Source: Acidobacteriota bacterium
Lineage (GTDB): Bacteria > Acidobacteriota > Blastocatellia > Pyrinomonadales > Pyrinomonadaceae
Reading direction: 5' to 3'
Assembly (NCBI GenBank): GCA_003697135.1
Contig: RFGC01000025.1
Location: 1-64,000 of the forward strand
Length of the DNA stretch: 64,000 nucleotides
Below the pieces are notes generated by a model, which worked only from the letters and a program-made list of their open reading frames with translations, did no database searches and was not told the DNA's origin. Shown here piece after piece: positions 56,323-64,000 of the stretch. The first letter of the stretch is position 1, and every line of letters starts with the position of its first letter. A program made the position numbers and the translations under genes.

Positions 56323-57411
56323 CTATTTTTCCTTCGGTTTAGGAAAATAGCCTTGCTTATAGGTTAGCTTGATTTTTTGCTTGACAAGTTCCGGGTTTAC
56401 GATTTTGATTTCTATTCTACGAAAAGAATTGTCGGCTTTTTGGTTTTTGGGCTGGTAGGCAATCAGATATTGTGAGCGCATTTCTTCCTGAATATCGGCA
56501 AAAGCTCGTCTCAGTTCGTTTTCATTTTTTGGAAAGTAAGCCTTACCGCCTGTGCTTTCCGAGATTTCTCGGAGTGCGGATTTGTTGACTCCGCCGTAGA
56601 AATCATCGCCTATTCCGATTGTGTAAATCGTAACTTCGTGGCGAAGAGCCATCTGAATTGCATCTTGCATCTTTTTTCTGCTTGAAGTGTCGTAGCCATC
56701 TGTGAGAAGAATAATCGTGCGCCTTACTTTTTCAGGGCTTCTTTTCAGGATTTCATCTGTGGTAACCCATACTGCATCCCAAAGAGCAGTTGAGCCAGCA
56801 AGGCGTTGATTCCGTCCTGAAATAGGTGGTGTTCCCGGAATCATGATTCCGTTCAAAGTTCCTGAAGGTGGCACAAACTCGATTCTGTCAATAGCTCTTC
56901 TGATTCTAGCTACGCTGCCTGTTAAATCTTGCTCCAAAGTAGTTTCTCCTGTGAAAGAAAGAATCGCAACTTCGTCCTTTTCTGGTCTTACAACTGCTTC
57001 TACAAAAGATTTAGCCGCTTCCTTTTCGGCAGGCAATGTTCTGCTCTGCGAAAGACTTGTGTCTATAACAATCGCAATCGAAAGCGGTAAGTCGGTTTGA
57101 CGGCTGAATGTGAAAATCTCCTGCTCTATGCCATCCTCGAAAATCTTTATGTCTTCTTGTCTCAGATTTGTTAGCAAGCGTCGTTTTTCATCTTGAGCTG
57201 TAAAAAAGACGCTCACAAGCTCCACATCAATTCTTATTGGCTCTTCTTCATCTGCAGGCGGAGTCGGTGTTTGCTTCGGTCCAAAAGCTGAAGGACTAGA
57301 GACCGCTTCTGAGCGAGATTTGTAGATTCCATCTAAAGCGCCAAAAAGCGATACCATCGCCAAAATGGCAATCAGAAGAATTTTAGTTCTAAAGCTTGAT
57401 ACTTTTAGCAT
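56323..57411 (-). CDS. VWFA-domain secreted protein (acidobacterial type), copy 2
   Basis: 362 residues. N-terminal membrane or signal segment (ILLIAILAMVSLFGALDGIY), a Pro-rich linker, a beta-strand domain (VSVFFTAQDEKRRLLTNL, FEDGIEQEIFTFSRQ) then a von Willebrand A domain with the metal site DTSLSQS and TDGYDTSSRKK. Ends QYLIAYQPKNQ and a beta-strand tail. These families are abundant in Acidobacteria; function unknown, adhesion or protein complexes assumed. Paralogue of the next gene upstream. Confidence 0.85.
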   Translation of the reverse strand: MLKVSSFRTKILLIAILAMVSLFGALDGIYKSRSEAVSSPSAFGPKQTPTPPADEEEPIRIDVELVSVFFTAQDEKRRLLTNLRQEDIKIFEDGIEQEIFTFSRQTDLPLSIAIVIDTSLSQSRTLPAEKEAAKSFVEAVVRPEKDEVAILSFTGETTLEQDLTGSVARIRRAIDRIEFVPPSGTLNGIMIPGTPPISGRNQRLAGSTALWDAVWVTTDEILKRSPEKVRRTIILLTDGYDTSSRKKMQDAIQMALRHEVTIYTIGIGDDFYGGVNKSALREISESTGGKAYFPKNENELRRAFADIQEEMRSQYLIAYQPKNQKADNSFRRIEIKIVNPELVKQKIKLTYKQGYFPKPKEK

Positions 57412-57471
57412 CTTTAGCTTCTCTCGTTGTCAAATTTTGAATTGTTCGGAGCCTGAATCAATTTTCAGGTT

Positions 57472-58470
57472 TTAGTTATTCAGCTTCAGATCGTCACTAA
57501 TCGCTCTGTATTCTGTTTTAGTTCGGATTTTGTATTTGTCCGCCTTTTCTTTATCGGCGAGGCGGACTTCGATTTTACGTTTCCTACCGTCAAGCTCTTG
57601 ATTACGTGGGCGGTAGGTGATTATGTATTGGGAGCGAAGTTCTTCGGAAATTCTTTTGAAAGCTCTTTCCAGAGCGAGCATGTCGCCGATGTAAAGGGCT
57701 TCACCGCCAGTTTCGCGGCATAGCCTATCGAGAATTTTATCGCCTTCATCTTTGACTGTGCCTGCTTCAACTCCCGGAACAGTGCCTAGAATTCCAGCTT
57801 TTGTTGATATTGCGAAGATAGTGGTTTCGGTTCGTTGTGCTATGTCAATTACGTCTTCAAGTTCGGCGCGGCTAAATGTATCGTCGCCATCAGTTATAAC
57901 TACAATCACTCTTCTACCGGGAACGGTTCTGAGTTTCTCGTCACAGAAAAACCATATTGCATCGTAGAGCGCTGTTTGAGTGCCGGTTTTTTTCACGCTA
58001 TCAACAGCTCTGTCCAAAAGATCGAGTTTGTCGGTGAAATCTTGTATCAGGTTCAGTTCGTGATCGAAGGTCATGAAAGCGGCTTTGTCTTTACGTAGCC
58101 TTGTAACCGTGTATATGAAATTTTTTGCCGCTTCTTTTGAAAATTTCAGTTTCCCGGCAGTTGAAGGCGATGTGTCCATCAAAACCCCAACATAAACCGG
58201 CGGATTTGTCTTTTCGTCTGAGAAAAACGTTATCTCCTGTTGAACGCCATCTTCAAAAACCAAAAAATCATCCTTTGTTAAGCCTGAAACCAGATTTTTC
58301 TTTTTGTCTCTAACGGTTACCGGGAGTTTGACCTCGAAAACCTTGATTTGACCAACGTCCCTTTCTTGTTGTGGCGGAGTAGGTCTCGGATTTTGTGCTG
58401 AAATTGCCACAACACAACAGAAAACAGAGATTAACAGTCTCAAGGCTGTTTTTGCAGAGATATATTTCAT
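57472..58470 (-). CDS. VWFA-domain secreted protein (acidobacterial type), copy 1
   Basis: 332 residues from ATG 58470, giving a clean signal peptide (TALRLLISVFCCVVAISAQ); ATG 58506 adds 12 residues. Same layout as its neighbour: FEDGVQQEITFFSDEK, VWFA with DTSPSTAGK and TDGDDTFSRAE, end SQYIITYRPRNQELDG. Sixty bases upstream of copy 2 and probably co-transcribed. Divergent from ileS. Confidence 0.85.
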   Translation of the reverse strand: MKYISAKTALRLLISVFCCVVAISAQNPRPTPPQQERDVGQIKVFEVKLPVTVRDKKKNLVSGLTKDDFLVFEDGVQQEITFFSDEKTNPPVYVGVLMDTSPSTAGKLKFSKEAAKNFIYTVTRLRKDKAAFMTFDHELNLIQDFTDKLDLLDRAVDSVKKTGTQTALYDAIWFFCDEKLRTVPGRRVIVVITDGDDTFSRAELEDVIDIAQRTETTIFAISTKAGILGTVPGVEAGTVKDEGDKILDRLCRETGGEALYIGDMLALERAFKRISEELRSQYIITYRPRNQELDGRKRKIEVRLADKEKADKYKIRTKTEYRAISDDLKLNN

Positions 58471-58616
58471 GAAAGATTCAATCTTTTCAAATTTGCTCAA
58501 AAACATAGTTGGCTTTGCCGATGAATCATGAACTTCTGATGTTTGTTACTTGATGGTTGTTGTCCAAGCCAAATTATATCAAAGAGAAAAAGATGCGCTG
58601 AAAGAGGCAAAATGTT

Positions 58617-58646
58617 TTGCTATTGTGATGGTTTTTAAGTTATTAT
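58617..58646 (+). promoter_or_regulatory. Probable promoter of the ileS leader
   Basis: TTGCTA (58617-58622) and TATTAT (58641-58646) are 18 bases apart. The predicted start of transcription falls on or beside the leader-peptide ATG (58652). A second candidate TTGATG-N18-TTATAT lies at 58550-58579. Confidence 0.45.
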
Positions 58647-58651
58647 GAATC

Positions 58652-58702
58652 ATGATGCTTTCGGCATCTGCAATAATTATTATTTTGCTCAAAAGTCGGT
58701 AG
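58652..58702 (+). CDS. Isoleucine-rich leader peptide of ileS
   Basis: Sixteen codons and a stop: MMLSASAIIIILLKSR. Residues 8-11 are four consecutive isoleucines (ATA ATT ATT ATT, 58673-58684), followed by two leucines. The peptide stops inside the left arm of the first leader hairpin, and an intrinsic terminator follows. This is the layout of a translation-sensing attenuator. There is no Shine-Dalgarno sequence; the -10 box ends 5 bases before the first ATG, so a leaderless start is plausible. A second ATG is adjacent. Function inferred. Confidence 0.65.
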   Translation: MMLSASAIIIILLKSR

Positions 58703-58764
58703 AATGGCTCTTAGGAAGCCTTCTGCCGATGAAGTCCTAAATCCGATTGATTTAGGACTTTTTT
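58696..58764 (+). terminator. ileS transcription attenuator: competing hairpins and terminator
   Basis: Arm 1 TCGGTAGAA+GGCT (58696-58709) pairs with arm 2 AGCC+TTCTGCCGA (58717-58729). The terminator is a perfect 12-bp stem AAGTCCTAAATC (58732-58743) with GATTTAGGACTT (58749-58760), then T-rich sequence to 58764. TTAGGA (58711-58716) plus CTT (58720-58722) can pair with AAGTCCTAA of the left terminator arm, giving an antiterminator that excludes the terminator. All lie between the promoter and the ileS start, with the gene upstream pointing away, so the terminator can only act on ileS. Confidence 0.7.
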
Positions 58765-58789
58765 ATTTAGACTGAATCAAGGAGTGAGT

Positions 58790-61645
58790 ATGGAACAAAA
58801 GCTGGACTTGAAAAAGACGGTCAACCTTCCGAAAACAAATTTCCCACAGAAAGCGAATCTTACGCAATCGGAGCCGCAAAGGCTGGAAAAATGGAAACAG
58901 ATGAAGCTATATGAAAAAATTTTGTATGAACGCAAAGATGCTCCGAAGTTCATATTGCACGATGGCCCGCCTTACGCAAATGCCGATATTCATATTGGCA
59001 CGGCTTTGAACAAGATTTTGAAAGATTTTGTAGTGAAGTCACGCACGATGATGGGATTTCAAGCTCCGTTCGTGCCGGGTTACGACTGCCATGGATTACC
59101 GATTGAAAACTATGTTGAAAGAAAACTCAAACAGCAAGGAAAGGATAGATCGGAAATTCCCGTTAACGAGTTTAGACGGATCTGCCGTGAACATGCTTCA
59201 ACGGCGATGAATAACCAAACGCGTGACTTTCAGCGGCTTGGAGTTTTCGGTGAGTGGGAAAATCCTTACCTAACAATGTCGGCTGAATACGAAGCCGAAA
59301 CAGCGCGCCTTTTCGGAAAATTTGTCGAGAAAGGATATGTTTATCGTGGTTTAAGGCCAGTTTATTGGGATGTTTACGATCAAACGGCTTTGGCGGAAGC
59401 TGAAGTAGAATATCGGGAAATCGTAAGTCCTTCGGTTTACGTTAAGTTTCCGCTGAAATCAAATCCTGAACTGATTGATGAACGCCTGAAAGGCAAGAGG
59501 GTTTTTCTGGTAATCTGGACAACAACACCTTGGACCTTGCCCGGAAATCTTGGAATTTCAGTCAATCCTGCTTTTGATTATTCTGCGGTCGAGGTTGATG
59601 ACGAAGTTTATGTTATTGCTACCGAACTTGTTCAACAGGTTGCAGAAAAATGCGGATTTGCTGAGAAGATGAAAGAAATTGCGCGTTTTAAGGGCGAGAA
59701 GCTCGAAAACTTAAAATGTAAACACGCATGGCTCGAAAGAGAATCACTCGTAATGTGCGGTGAGCATGTGACTTTAGGAGAAAGTGATGAAGAAGGAGCA
59801 GTTAAAACTGATGGGAAGGCTGGAACAGGGCTTGTTCACACTGCGCCCGGTCATGGAACGGAAGATTTTTACATAGCCCAGCGTTACGGATTGCCGATTT
59901 ATTGTCCTGTTGATAATGCAGGTCGGTTTACTTCTGATGTTGAGCATTTTGCAGGCGAGTTTGTTTTCAAGGCGAATCCGAAAATAATCGAATTCATGCG
60001 CGAAAGAGGCGTTTTGCTTCATGCTGAAGAGTATCTTCATCGCTACCCGCACGGATGGCGTTCACATAAACCTGTGATATTCCGTGCAACTCCACAGTGG
60101 TTTATTTCGATGGATGCTGGCAATGAAGAATCGCTGCGCTCGCAGGCATTGAGAGAAATCCAGAAAGTCAAATGGCATCCGTCTTGGGGCGAAGGACGAA
60201 TGTTGAATGTAGTTAAACAGCGTCCTGATTGGTGCATTTCAAGGCAAAGAGTTTGGGGAGTGCCGATTATTGCTTTCCACTGTCAAAATTGCTCTTATAT
60301 CGTGCTTGATCCCAAAATCATCTATCATGTTGCCGACATTTTTGCCAAAGAAACTGCTGACGCCTGGTATAATTGGGAAGCCAAGAAACTTCTTCCTGAA
60401 GGTTTCAAATGTCCGAATTGCGGCGGTGAGAATTTCGCAAAGGAAATGGATATTTTAGATGTGTGGTTCGATTCAGGTTCAAGCTGTGTAGCAGTGTTAG
60501 AAACCAGAGGTGAGACGTTGCATTTTCCTGCTGATGTTTACCTTGAAGGAGGCGATCAATACAGAGGTTGGTTCAACTCTAGCTTGATGTGCGGAATTGC
60601 GGCTAAAAATTCTGCTCCATATAGACAAATCATAACGCATGGTTGGGTTGTTGACGGTGAAGGAAGGAAAATGTCAAAATCGCTTGGAAACGTCGTAAGC
60701 CCAAACGAAGTCGTCAAGCAATCAGGAGCAGAGATATTGCGTCTTTGGGTTTCGGCTGTTGATTACACCGAAGACGTAAGATGTTCAAAGGAAATTCTCG
60801 ATCGCGTCGTTGATACCTACAGAAAATTGAGAAATACGCTTCGGTATGCTTTAGGGAATCTCGATGGTTTCGATCCGCAAAAAGATGCAGTTGACGATTT
60901 GCTTGAGCTTGACCGATGGGCATTGGCGAAGCTTTCCGAAGTCACAAAGAAAGTTTTGAAGGCATACGAGGACTACGATTTTCAGGCAGTTTATCAAACT
61001 CTATACAACTACTGCACTGTGACGCTTTCGGCACAGTATTTTGATATTCTCAAAGACAGGCTTTACACTTCTGCTCCTAAATCTCATGCTCGCAGGTCTG
61101 CTCAAACTGCTCTCTACAAGATCGCAAAAGACCTTTGTTTGCTTCTCGCTCCGATACTGGCGTTTACTGCCGATGAGGCTTGGGAAAATCTTCCAGGCGA
61201 AAAGGCAGAATCTGTTCACATAGCAAGATTTCCTGAAGTTGCCTTCTCAAAAGAAGATGAAGAGTTACTTGAGAGATGGGAGAAGATTTTTGAAATCCGC
61301 AATCTTGTGCTGAAGACTTTGGAAGAAGCCAGAGTCGAAAAACTGATCGGTTCGAGTCTTGAGGCAAAGGTCATTTTATCAGTTAGCAAGGAACTTCATG
61401 AATTCCTGAAGCCTTATTCAGATGACCTAAGATACATTTTTATCGTCTCACAAGTTGAGGTGATAGAATCAGACCATCTCGACAATGCAGAAGTTTCTGT
61501 CGAAGTCAAAAGGGCTGAAGGGCAGAAGTGTGAACGTTGCTGGAATTATTCGGTCAGAGTCGGTGAGTTTGAAAGTTATCCGACGGTATGCGAACGGTGT
61601 TTTGAGGTCTTGAAACAGATGGAAAAGGAAATAGCCGTTGCTTGA
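58790..61645 (+). CDS. ileS: Isoleucyl-tRNA synthetase
   Basis: 951 residues from ATG 58790 with AAGGAG five bases before it. Class-I synthetase: HIGT (HIGH variant, in HIHIGTALNKILKDF-like context, about residue 65), KMSKS in GRKMSKSLGNVVSP, and the editing domain (TTTPWTLPGNLGISV, GTGLVHTAPGHGTEDF). C-terminal zinc finger CERCWNYS and CERCF. Charges tRNA-Ile with isoleucine. Probably controlled by the Ile-codon attenuator upstream. Confidence 0.96.
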   Translation: MEQKLDLKKTVNLPKTNFPQKANLTQSEPQRLEKWKQMKLYEKILYERKDAPKFILHDGPPYANADIHIGTALNKILKDFVVKSRTMMGFQAPFVPGYDCHGLPIENYVERKLKQQGKDRSEIPVNEFRRICREHASTAMNNQTRDFQRLGVFGEWENPYLTMSAEYEAETARLFGKFVEKGYVYRGLRPVYWDVYDQTALAEAEVEYREIVSPSVYVKFPLKSNPELIDERLKGKRVFLVIWTTTPWTLPGNLGISVNPAFDYSAVEVDDEVYVIATELVQQVAEKCGFAEKMKEIARFKGEKLENLKCKHAWLERESLVMCGEHVTLGESDEEGAVKTDGKAGTGLVHTAPGHGTEDFYIAQRYGLPIYCPVDNAGRFTSDVEHFAGEFVFKANPKIIEFMRERGVLLHAEEYLHRYPHGWRSHKPVIFRATPQWFISMDAGNEESLRSQALREIQKVKWHPSWGEGRMLNVVKQRPDWCISRQRVWGVPIIAFHCQNCSYIVLDPKIIYHVADIFAKETADAWYNWEAKKLLPEGFKCPNCGGENFAKEMDILDVWFDSGSSCVAVLETRGETLHFPADVYLEGGDQYRGWFNSSLMCGIAAKNSAPYRQIITHGWVVDGEGRKMSKSLGNVVSPNEVVKQSGAEILRLWVSAVDYTEDVRCSKEILDRVVDTYRKLRNTLRYALGNLDGFDPQKDAVDDLLELDRWALAKLSEVTKKVLKAYEDYDFQAVYQTLYNYCTVTLSAQYFDILKDRLYTSAPKSHARRSAQTALYKIAKDLCLLLAPILAFTADEAWENLPGEKAESVHIARFPEVAFSKEDEELLERWEKIFEIRNLVLKTLEEARVEKLIGSSLEAKVILSVSKELHEFLKPYSDDLRYIFIVSQVEVIESDHLDNAEVSVEVKRAEGQKCERCWNYSVRVGEFESYPTVCERCFEVLKQMEKEIAVA

Positions 61646-61679
61646 AACCTTGTAAAGTCCGACGAGAAAACACTAAGAA

Positions 61680-61717
61680 AACTCGCCTTGCTTGTTTACT
61701 GGCAAGGCGAGTTGTTT
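61680..61717. terminator. Bidirectional terminator between ileS and the E2 gene
   Basis: AACTCGCCTTGC (61680-61691) pairs exactly with GCAAGGCGAGTT (61702-61713), with GTTTTAT after on the plus strand. Serves the convergent ileS; the minus-strand gene's tail falls on its other side. Confidence 0.9.
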
Positions 61718-63612
61718 TATAAGCTAAATTTGGTCGTTTCGAGATACTGTTTGACGAAAGACAAGAATTTTTCGGCATCAGCGCCATCAATGATTCTGTG
61801 ATCGTAAGTCAATGCGAAATAAGCCATGTGACGGATTGCTATAACGTCGTCGCCATCTGGCGTTGTGATGACTTTCGGGCGTTTTTCTATGACGCCGACG
61901 CAAAGAATAGCAACTTGAGGCTGATTGATTATAGGAGTTCCAAATAGACCGCCGAAAACTCCCGGATTCGTTATAGTGAAGGTCCCACCTTGCACTTCGT
62001 CAGGCGAAAGTTTTTTAGCCCTTGCGCGGTCAGCCAAGTCGTTGGCGGCTAGTGCTAATCCTGCGAGCGAAAGCGTATCGGCTCTTTTTATGACCGGAAC
62101 TATCAAGCCCCAATCGAGCGCAACTGCCATGCCTAAATTTATCTCGCCTTTGTAGATTATCTGATCGCCAGAAACTTGCGCATTGAAAATCGGATATTTC
62201 CTGAGAGCTTGAATAACAGCTTGAAAGATGAAAGGCATGTAAGTTAGTTTCGTTCCATATCTTGCTTGAAACTCGGCTTTGTGTTGCTCGCGGAATTTGA
62301 CGACGTTTGTCATGTCAATTTCGTAAACAGTGGTAACATGCGCCGATGTTCGTTTCGAGAAAACCATGTGTTCAGCGATTTTCTTGCGCATTACAGACAT
62401 CGGCTCCACTCTGTCTTCCGCTGAGGGTTTTATGGTGGGTGGCACGTATGCCGCTTTTTCTAGAGCAGGCTGAATTGATGGTTGCTCTGCAACTGCTGGA
62501 ACAGGCACCTTCTGTGCTGGGACTTCTTGCTGTGCTGAGACTTCTTGCTGTACCTTAGTCATCAATTCTTGAGGTTTGAAAGCCGCTCCGGATTCAATGT
62601 AAGCCAGTATGTCTTTCTTCGTCACTCTTCCGCTGATTCCAGTGCCTTGTATTTTTGAAATGTCAATTCCATGTTTTTTAGCAATGTTGCGGACAAGCGG
62701 AGAGGATTTCTTTCGCCTCAGTTCTTCAACCGTTATGCTTCTACCATTGCCTTGTTTTTGTTCAGTGGTTAATGTCCCTGCTGGAGCACTTGCTGCTGAT
62801 TTTTCTTGCGTTTGAGTTGCTTCTAGAGTGCTTTGTGGAGATTGTAAAATAGTGGTTGATTGAGATGCTTGCGGTTGCGGTGTAACTATTGCTTGTTGAG
62901 TTTGAGGAGACTGAGTTTGCGATTCTGCAGAACCTGCAGTTTGTTCTTTTCCGATGAGAGCCACAATCGTTCCAACAGGCACAGTTTGGCCTTCTTGAAC
63001 GCTTATTTTCAAAAGAACGCCAGAGGCTGGTGCAGGAACTTCAGCATCAACCTTGTCTGTTGAAATCTCAAGCAGTGGTTCGTCCTTTTCTACAATGTCG
63101 CCGATTTTTTTTAGCCATTTAGTGACGGTTCCTTCAGCGATTGATTCGCCCATTTGCGGCATTACTACTTCTACACCGTCAAGAGATTTGCCAGTTTCAG
63201 CTTTTTGAGCTTGTTCAGGTGGTAGCTGGCTTTCTTTCTCCTGCTGAATCTGTGTTGGCGTTTGTGCTACTACTGCTTGTTGGGTTTGAACTTCTTGGAT
63301 TGTTTCGTTGACTTTCCCAACTGCAGAGCTTTCTGCAACCGGTGCTTGTTGAGATAATGGCTTTTCAGCTTCTGATGCTTCGCCTATAACTGCGATAGTC
63401 GTTCCAACAGGCACAGTTTGGCCTTCTTGAACGTTGATTTTCAAGAGAACACCAGAGGCTGGTGCAGGAACTTCAGCATCAACCTTGTCTGTTGAAATCT
63501 CAAGTAGTGGTTCATCTTTTTCTATGGTGTCACCAACTTTTTTCAACCACTTTGTGACGGTTCCTTCGGCAATTGATTCGCCCATCTGTGGCATTACTAC
63601 TTCTACGCTCAT
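61717..63612 (-). CDS. 2-oxo acid dehydrogenase E2 acyltransferase with two lipoyl domains
   Basis: 631 residues. Lipoyl domain 1 (1-78, lipoyl K43 in EISTDKVDAE), Gln/Pro-rich linker, lipoyl domain 2 (147-224, K187), linker, peripheral-subunit-binding domain (304-340: SSPLVRNIAKKHGIDISKI), and the acyltransferase domain with H605-RIID-G (DHRIIDG). The pattern fits a SucB/2-oxoglutarate or branched-chain E2; the neighbours do not settle which. The two lipoyl domains are nearly identical in DNA over about 110 bases. GAAAGG lies upstream of the ATG at 63612. Confidence 0.93.
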   Translation of the reverse strand: MSVEVVMPQMGESIAEGTVTKWLKKVGDTIEKDEPLLEISTDKVDAEVPAPASGVLLKINVQEGQTVPVGTTIAVIGEASEAEKPLSQQAPVAESSAVGKVNETIQEVQTQQAVVAQTPTQIQQEKESQLPPEQAQKAETGKSLDGVEVVMPQMGESIAEGTVTKWLKKIGDIVEKDEPLLEISTDKVDAEVPAPASGVLLKISVQEGQTVPVGTIVALIGKEQTAGSAESQTQSPQTQQAIVTPQPQASQSTTILQSPQSTLEATQTQEKSAASAPAGTLTTEQKQGNGRSITVEELRRKKSSPLVRNIAKKHGIDISKIQGTGISGRVTKKDILAYIESGAAFKPQELMTKVQQEVSAQQEVPAQKVPVPAVAEQPSIQPALEKAAYVPPTIKPSAEDRVEPMSVMRKKIAEHMVFSKRTSAHVTTVYEIDMTNVVKFREQHKAEFQARYGTKLTYMPFIFQAVIQALRKYPIFNAQVSGDQIIYKGEINLGMAVALDWGLIVPVIKRADTLSLAGLALAANDLADRARAKKLSPDEVQGGTFTITNPGVFGGLFGTPIINQPQVAILCVGVIEKRPKVITTPDGDDVIAIRHMAYFALTYDHRIIDGADAEKFLSFVKQYLETTKFSL

Positions 63613-63829
63613 CTTCTACAACCTTTCGAGAGACTTTTTGACGGAAAAATCATCAACGAAAATTATATGATTTTTTCGCCTTGTTTGAAAATTCGGCTTT
63701 TGAGTTGTAGTTTTCCAATTTTGGATCGGCAGACTTGCGTTTACATCGTTTTGCAATGGGCTTTCTCATGGTTTAACCTTGAAAGAAACGGTAAAATTGC
63801 AAAACTTTCAAAATTCGGGGAGGCAAGAG
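63613..63829. other. Divergent intergenic region
   Basis: 217 bases between the E2 gene and the start of the S9 peptidase gene. TAAAAT near 63792 with a weak TGGTTT 17 bases upstream could be the promoter of the peptidase gene. No hairpin or open frame of note. Confidence 0.3.
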
Positions 63830-64000
63830 ATGAAAAGAATTTGCTTGATTTTATTTTGCGTAGTTTTCGCAGTGGCTCAGGAAAAATACGAGCCAAAGGT
63901 TTTGACTGCAGAAGATTATAAAAGAGCGGAGAGATGGTTGAACTACAACGTTGCTCCGCTTGTTGATAGAACAAATGTGCGTCCGAACTGGCTTCCCGAT
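63830..64000 (+). CDS. S9 dipeptidyl peptidase-like protein, N-terminal fragment
   Basis: Fifty-seven codons to the window edge. Signal peptide (ICLILFCVVFAVAQ), then LTAEDYKRAERWLNYN and VRPNWLPD, the characteristic start of the beta-propeller of DPP-IV-like enzymes in Acidobacteria and Bacteroidetes. GGGGAGG lies 6 bases before the ATG. The catalytic domain is outside the window. Confidence 0.75.
   Translation, partial: MKRICLILFCVVFAVAQEKYEPKVLTAEDYKRAERWLNYNVAPLVDRTNVRPNWLPD

Noticed and set aside
58645-58740. Alternative leader frame starting MNHDAFGICNNYYF
   Set aside because: Has one Ile only and ends inside the terminator arm, which would not make a regulatory unit; the overlapping Ile-rich frame does.
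58653-58760. T-box riboswitch upstream of ileS
   Set aside because: No T-box bulge sequence of the AGGGUGGNACCGCG type and no room for stem I; the leader is too short. The Ile codons fit leader-peptide attenuation better.
58970-59010. Inactive IleRS because of HIGT instead of HIGH
   Set aside because: As far as I recall the last His of HIGH is replaced by Thr in other functional bacterial IleRS, and KMSKS, editing and zinc motifs are intact.
63667-63921. 84-residue plus-strand frame before the S9 peptidase
   Set aside because: It overlaps the peptidase start in another frame; the peptidase frame has a signal peptide, ribosome binding site and family motif.
1-64000. CRISPR arrays, insertion sequences, prophage or defence islands
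   Set aside because: I saw no regularly spaced repeats, transposase motifs, integrase or phage structural genes; the HNH protein belongs to a common chromosomal family and is not part of a visible system.

Overview
The window is a stretch of an AT-leaning bacterial chromosome, most likely an acidobacterium (Acidobacteriota, perhaps a Blastocatellia-type lineage). This rests on family content rather than a search: tandem VWFA-domain secreted proteins of the type typical of Acidobacteria, a large Oar-like TonB-dependent receptor with an N-terminal carboxypeptidase-regulatory-like domain, two S9 peptidases, and menaquinone synthesis genes of the futalosine route (mqnE plus a UbiA-type prenyltransferase). 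Outer-membrane genes (TonB receptor, LpxL-like acyltransferase) show a diderm cell.

Region 1 (1-17157) is one co-directional translation supercluster: the 3' end of tuf, then the S10, spc and alpha operons fused in canonical order (rpsJ to secY, adk, map, infA, rpmJ, rpsM, rpsK, rpsD, rpoA, rplQ). Two ribosomal proteins are unusual: L22 has a C-terminal tail of about 145 residues and S17 an acidic N-terminal extension of about 60 residues. Intergenic hairpins (tuf-rpsJ, rpsK-rpsD, rpsD-rpoA, after rplQ) and an internal promoter before infA look regulatory.

Region 2 (17166-22398) holds accB-accC (fatty acid synthesis), rpsO-pnp (with a terminator between them) and a Fur/PerR-type regulator. 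Region 3 (22578-35840) is housekeeping in both directions: sppA, an orphan OmpR-type response regulator, a small DsbD-alpha-like secreted protein, asnB, rph-murI, tmRNA (ssrA, predicted encoded tag ANQELALAA), a prolyl oligopeptidase, myo-inositol-1-phosphate synthase, a methyltransferase, and a single-ring Clp-type ATPase that carries an IGF loop but has no clpP beside it.

Region 4 (35946-49015): a minus-strand operon (M61-like metalloprotease, SH3 protein, Smr protein, trmB) with two 4-base overlaps; purH with an acidic linker insertion; yacG; a small membrane protein; an orphan NtrC-type sigma-54 activator; a beta-lactamase-fold serine hydrolase; aroA; and a TPR-containing lytic transglycosylase. 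Region 5 (49016-64000): the TonB receptor behind a textbook sigma-54 promoter with tandem upstream inverted repeats, an HNH endonuclease, an LpxL-like acyltransferase, mqnE-mqnP, two VWFA proteins, ileS, a two-lipoyl-domain E2 acyltransferase, and the start of a DPP-IV-like peptidase.

The most interesting signals are regulatory. First, ileS is preceded by a short reading frame encoding MMLSASAIIIILLKSR (four consecutive Ile codons), then mutually exclusive hairpins and a perfect intrinsic terminator: a classical ribosome-mediated attenuator for isoleucyl-tRNA synthetase. Second, the sigma-54 promoter and enhancer-like repeats of the TonB receptor lie a few kilobases from an orphan sigma-54 activator gene. 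I saw no CRISPR array, insertion sequence, prophage or canonical tRNA gene.
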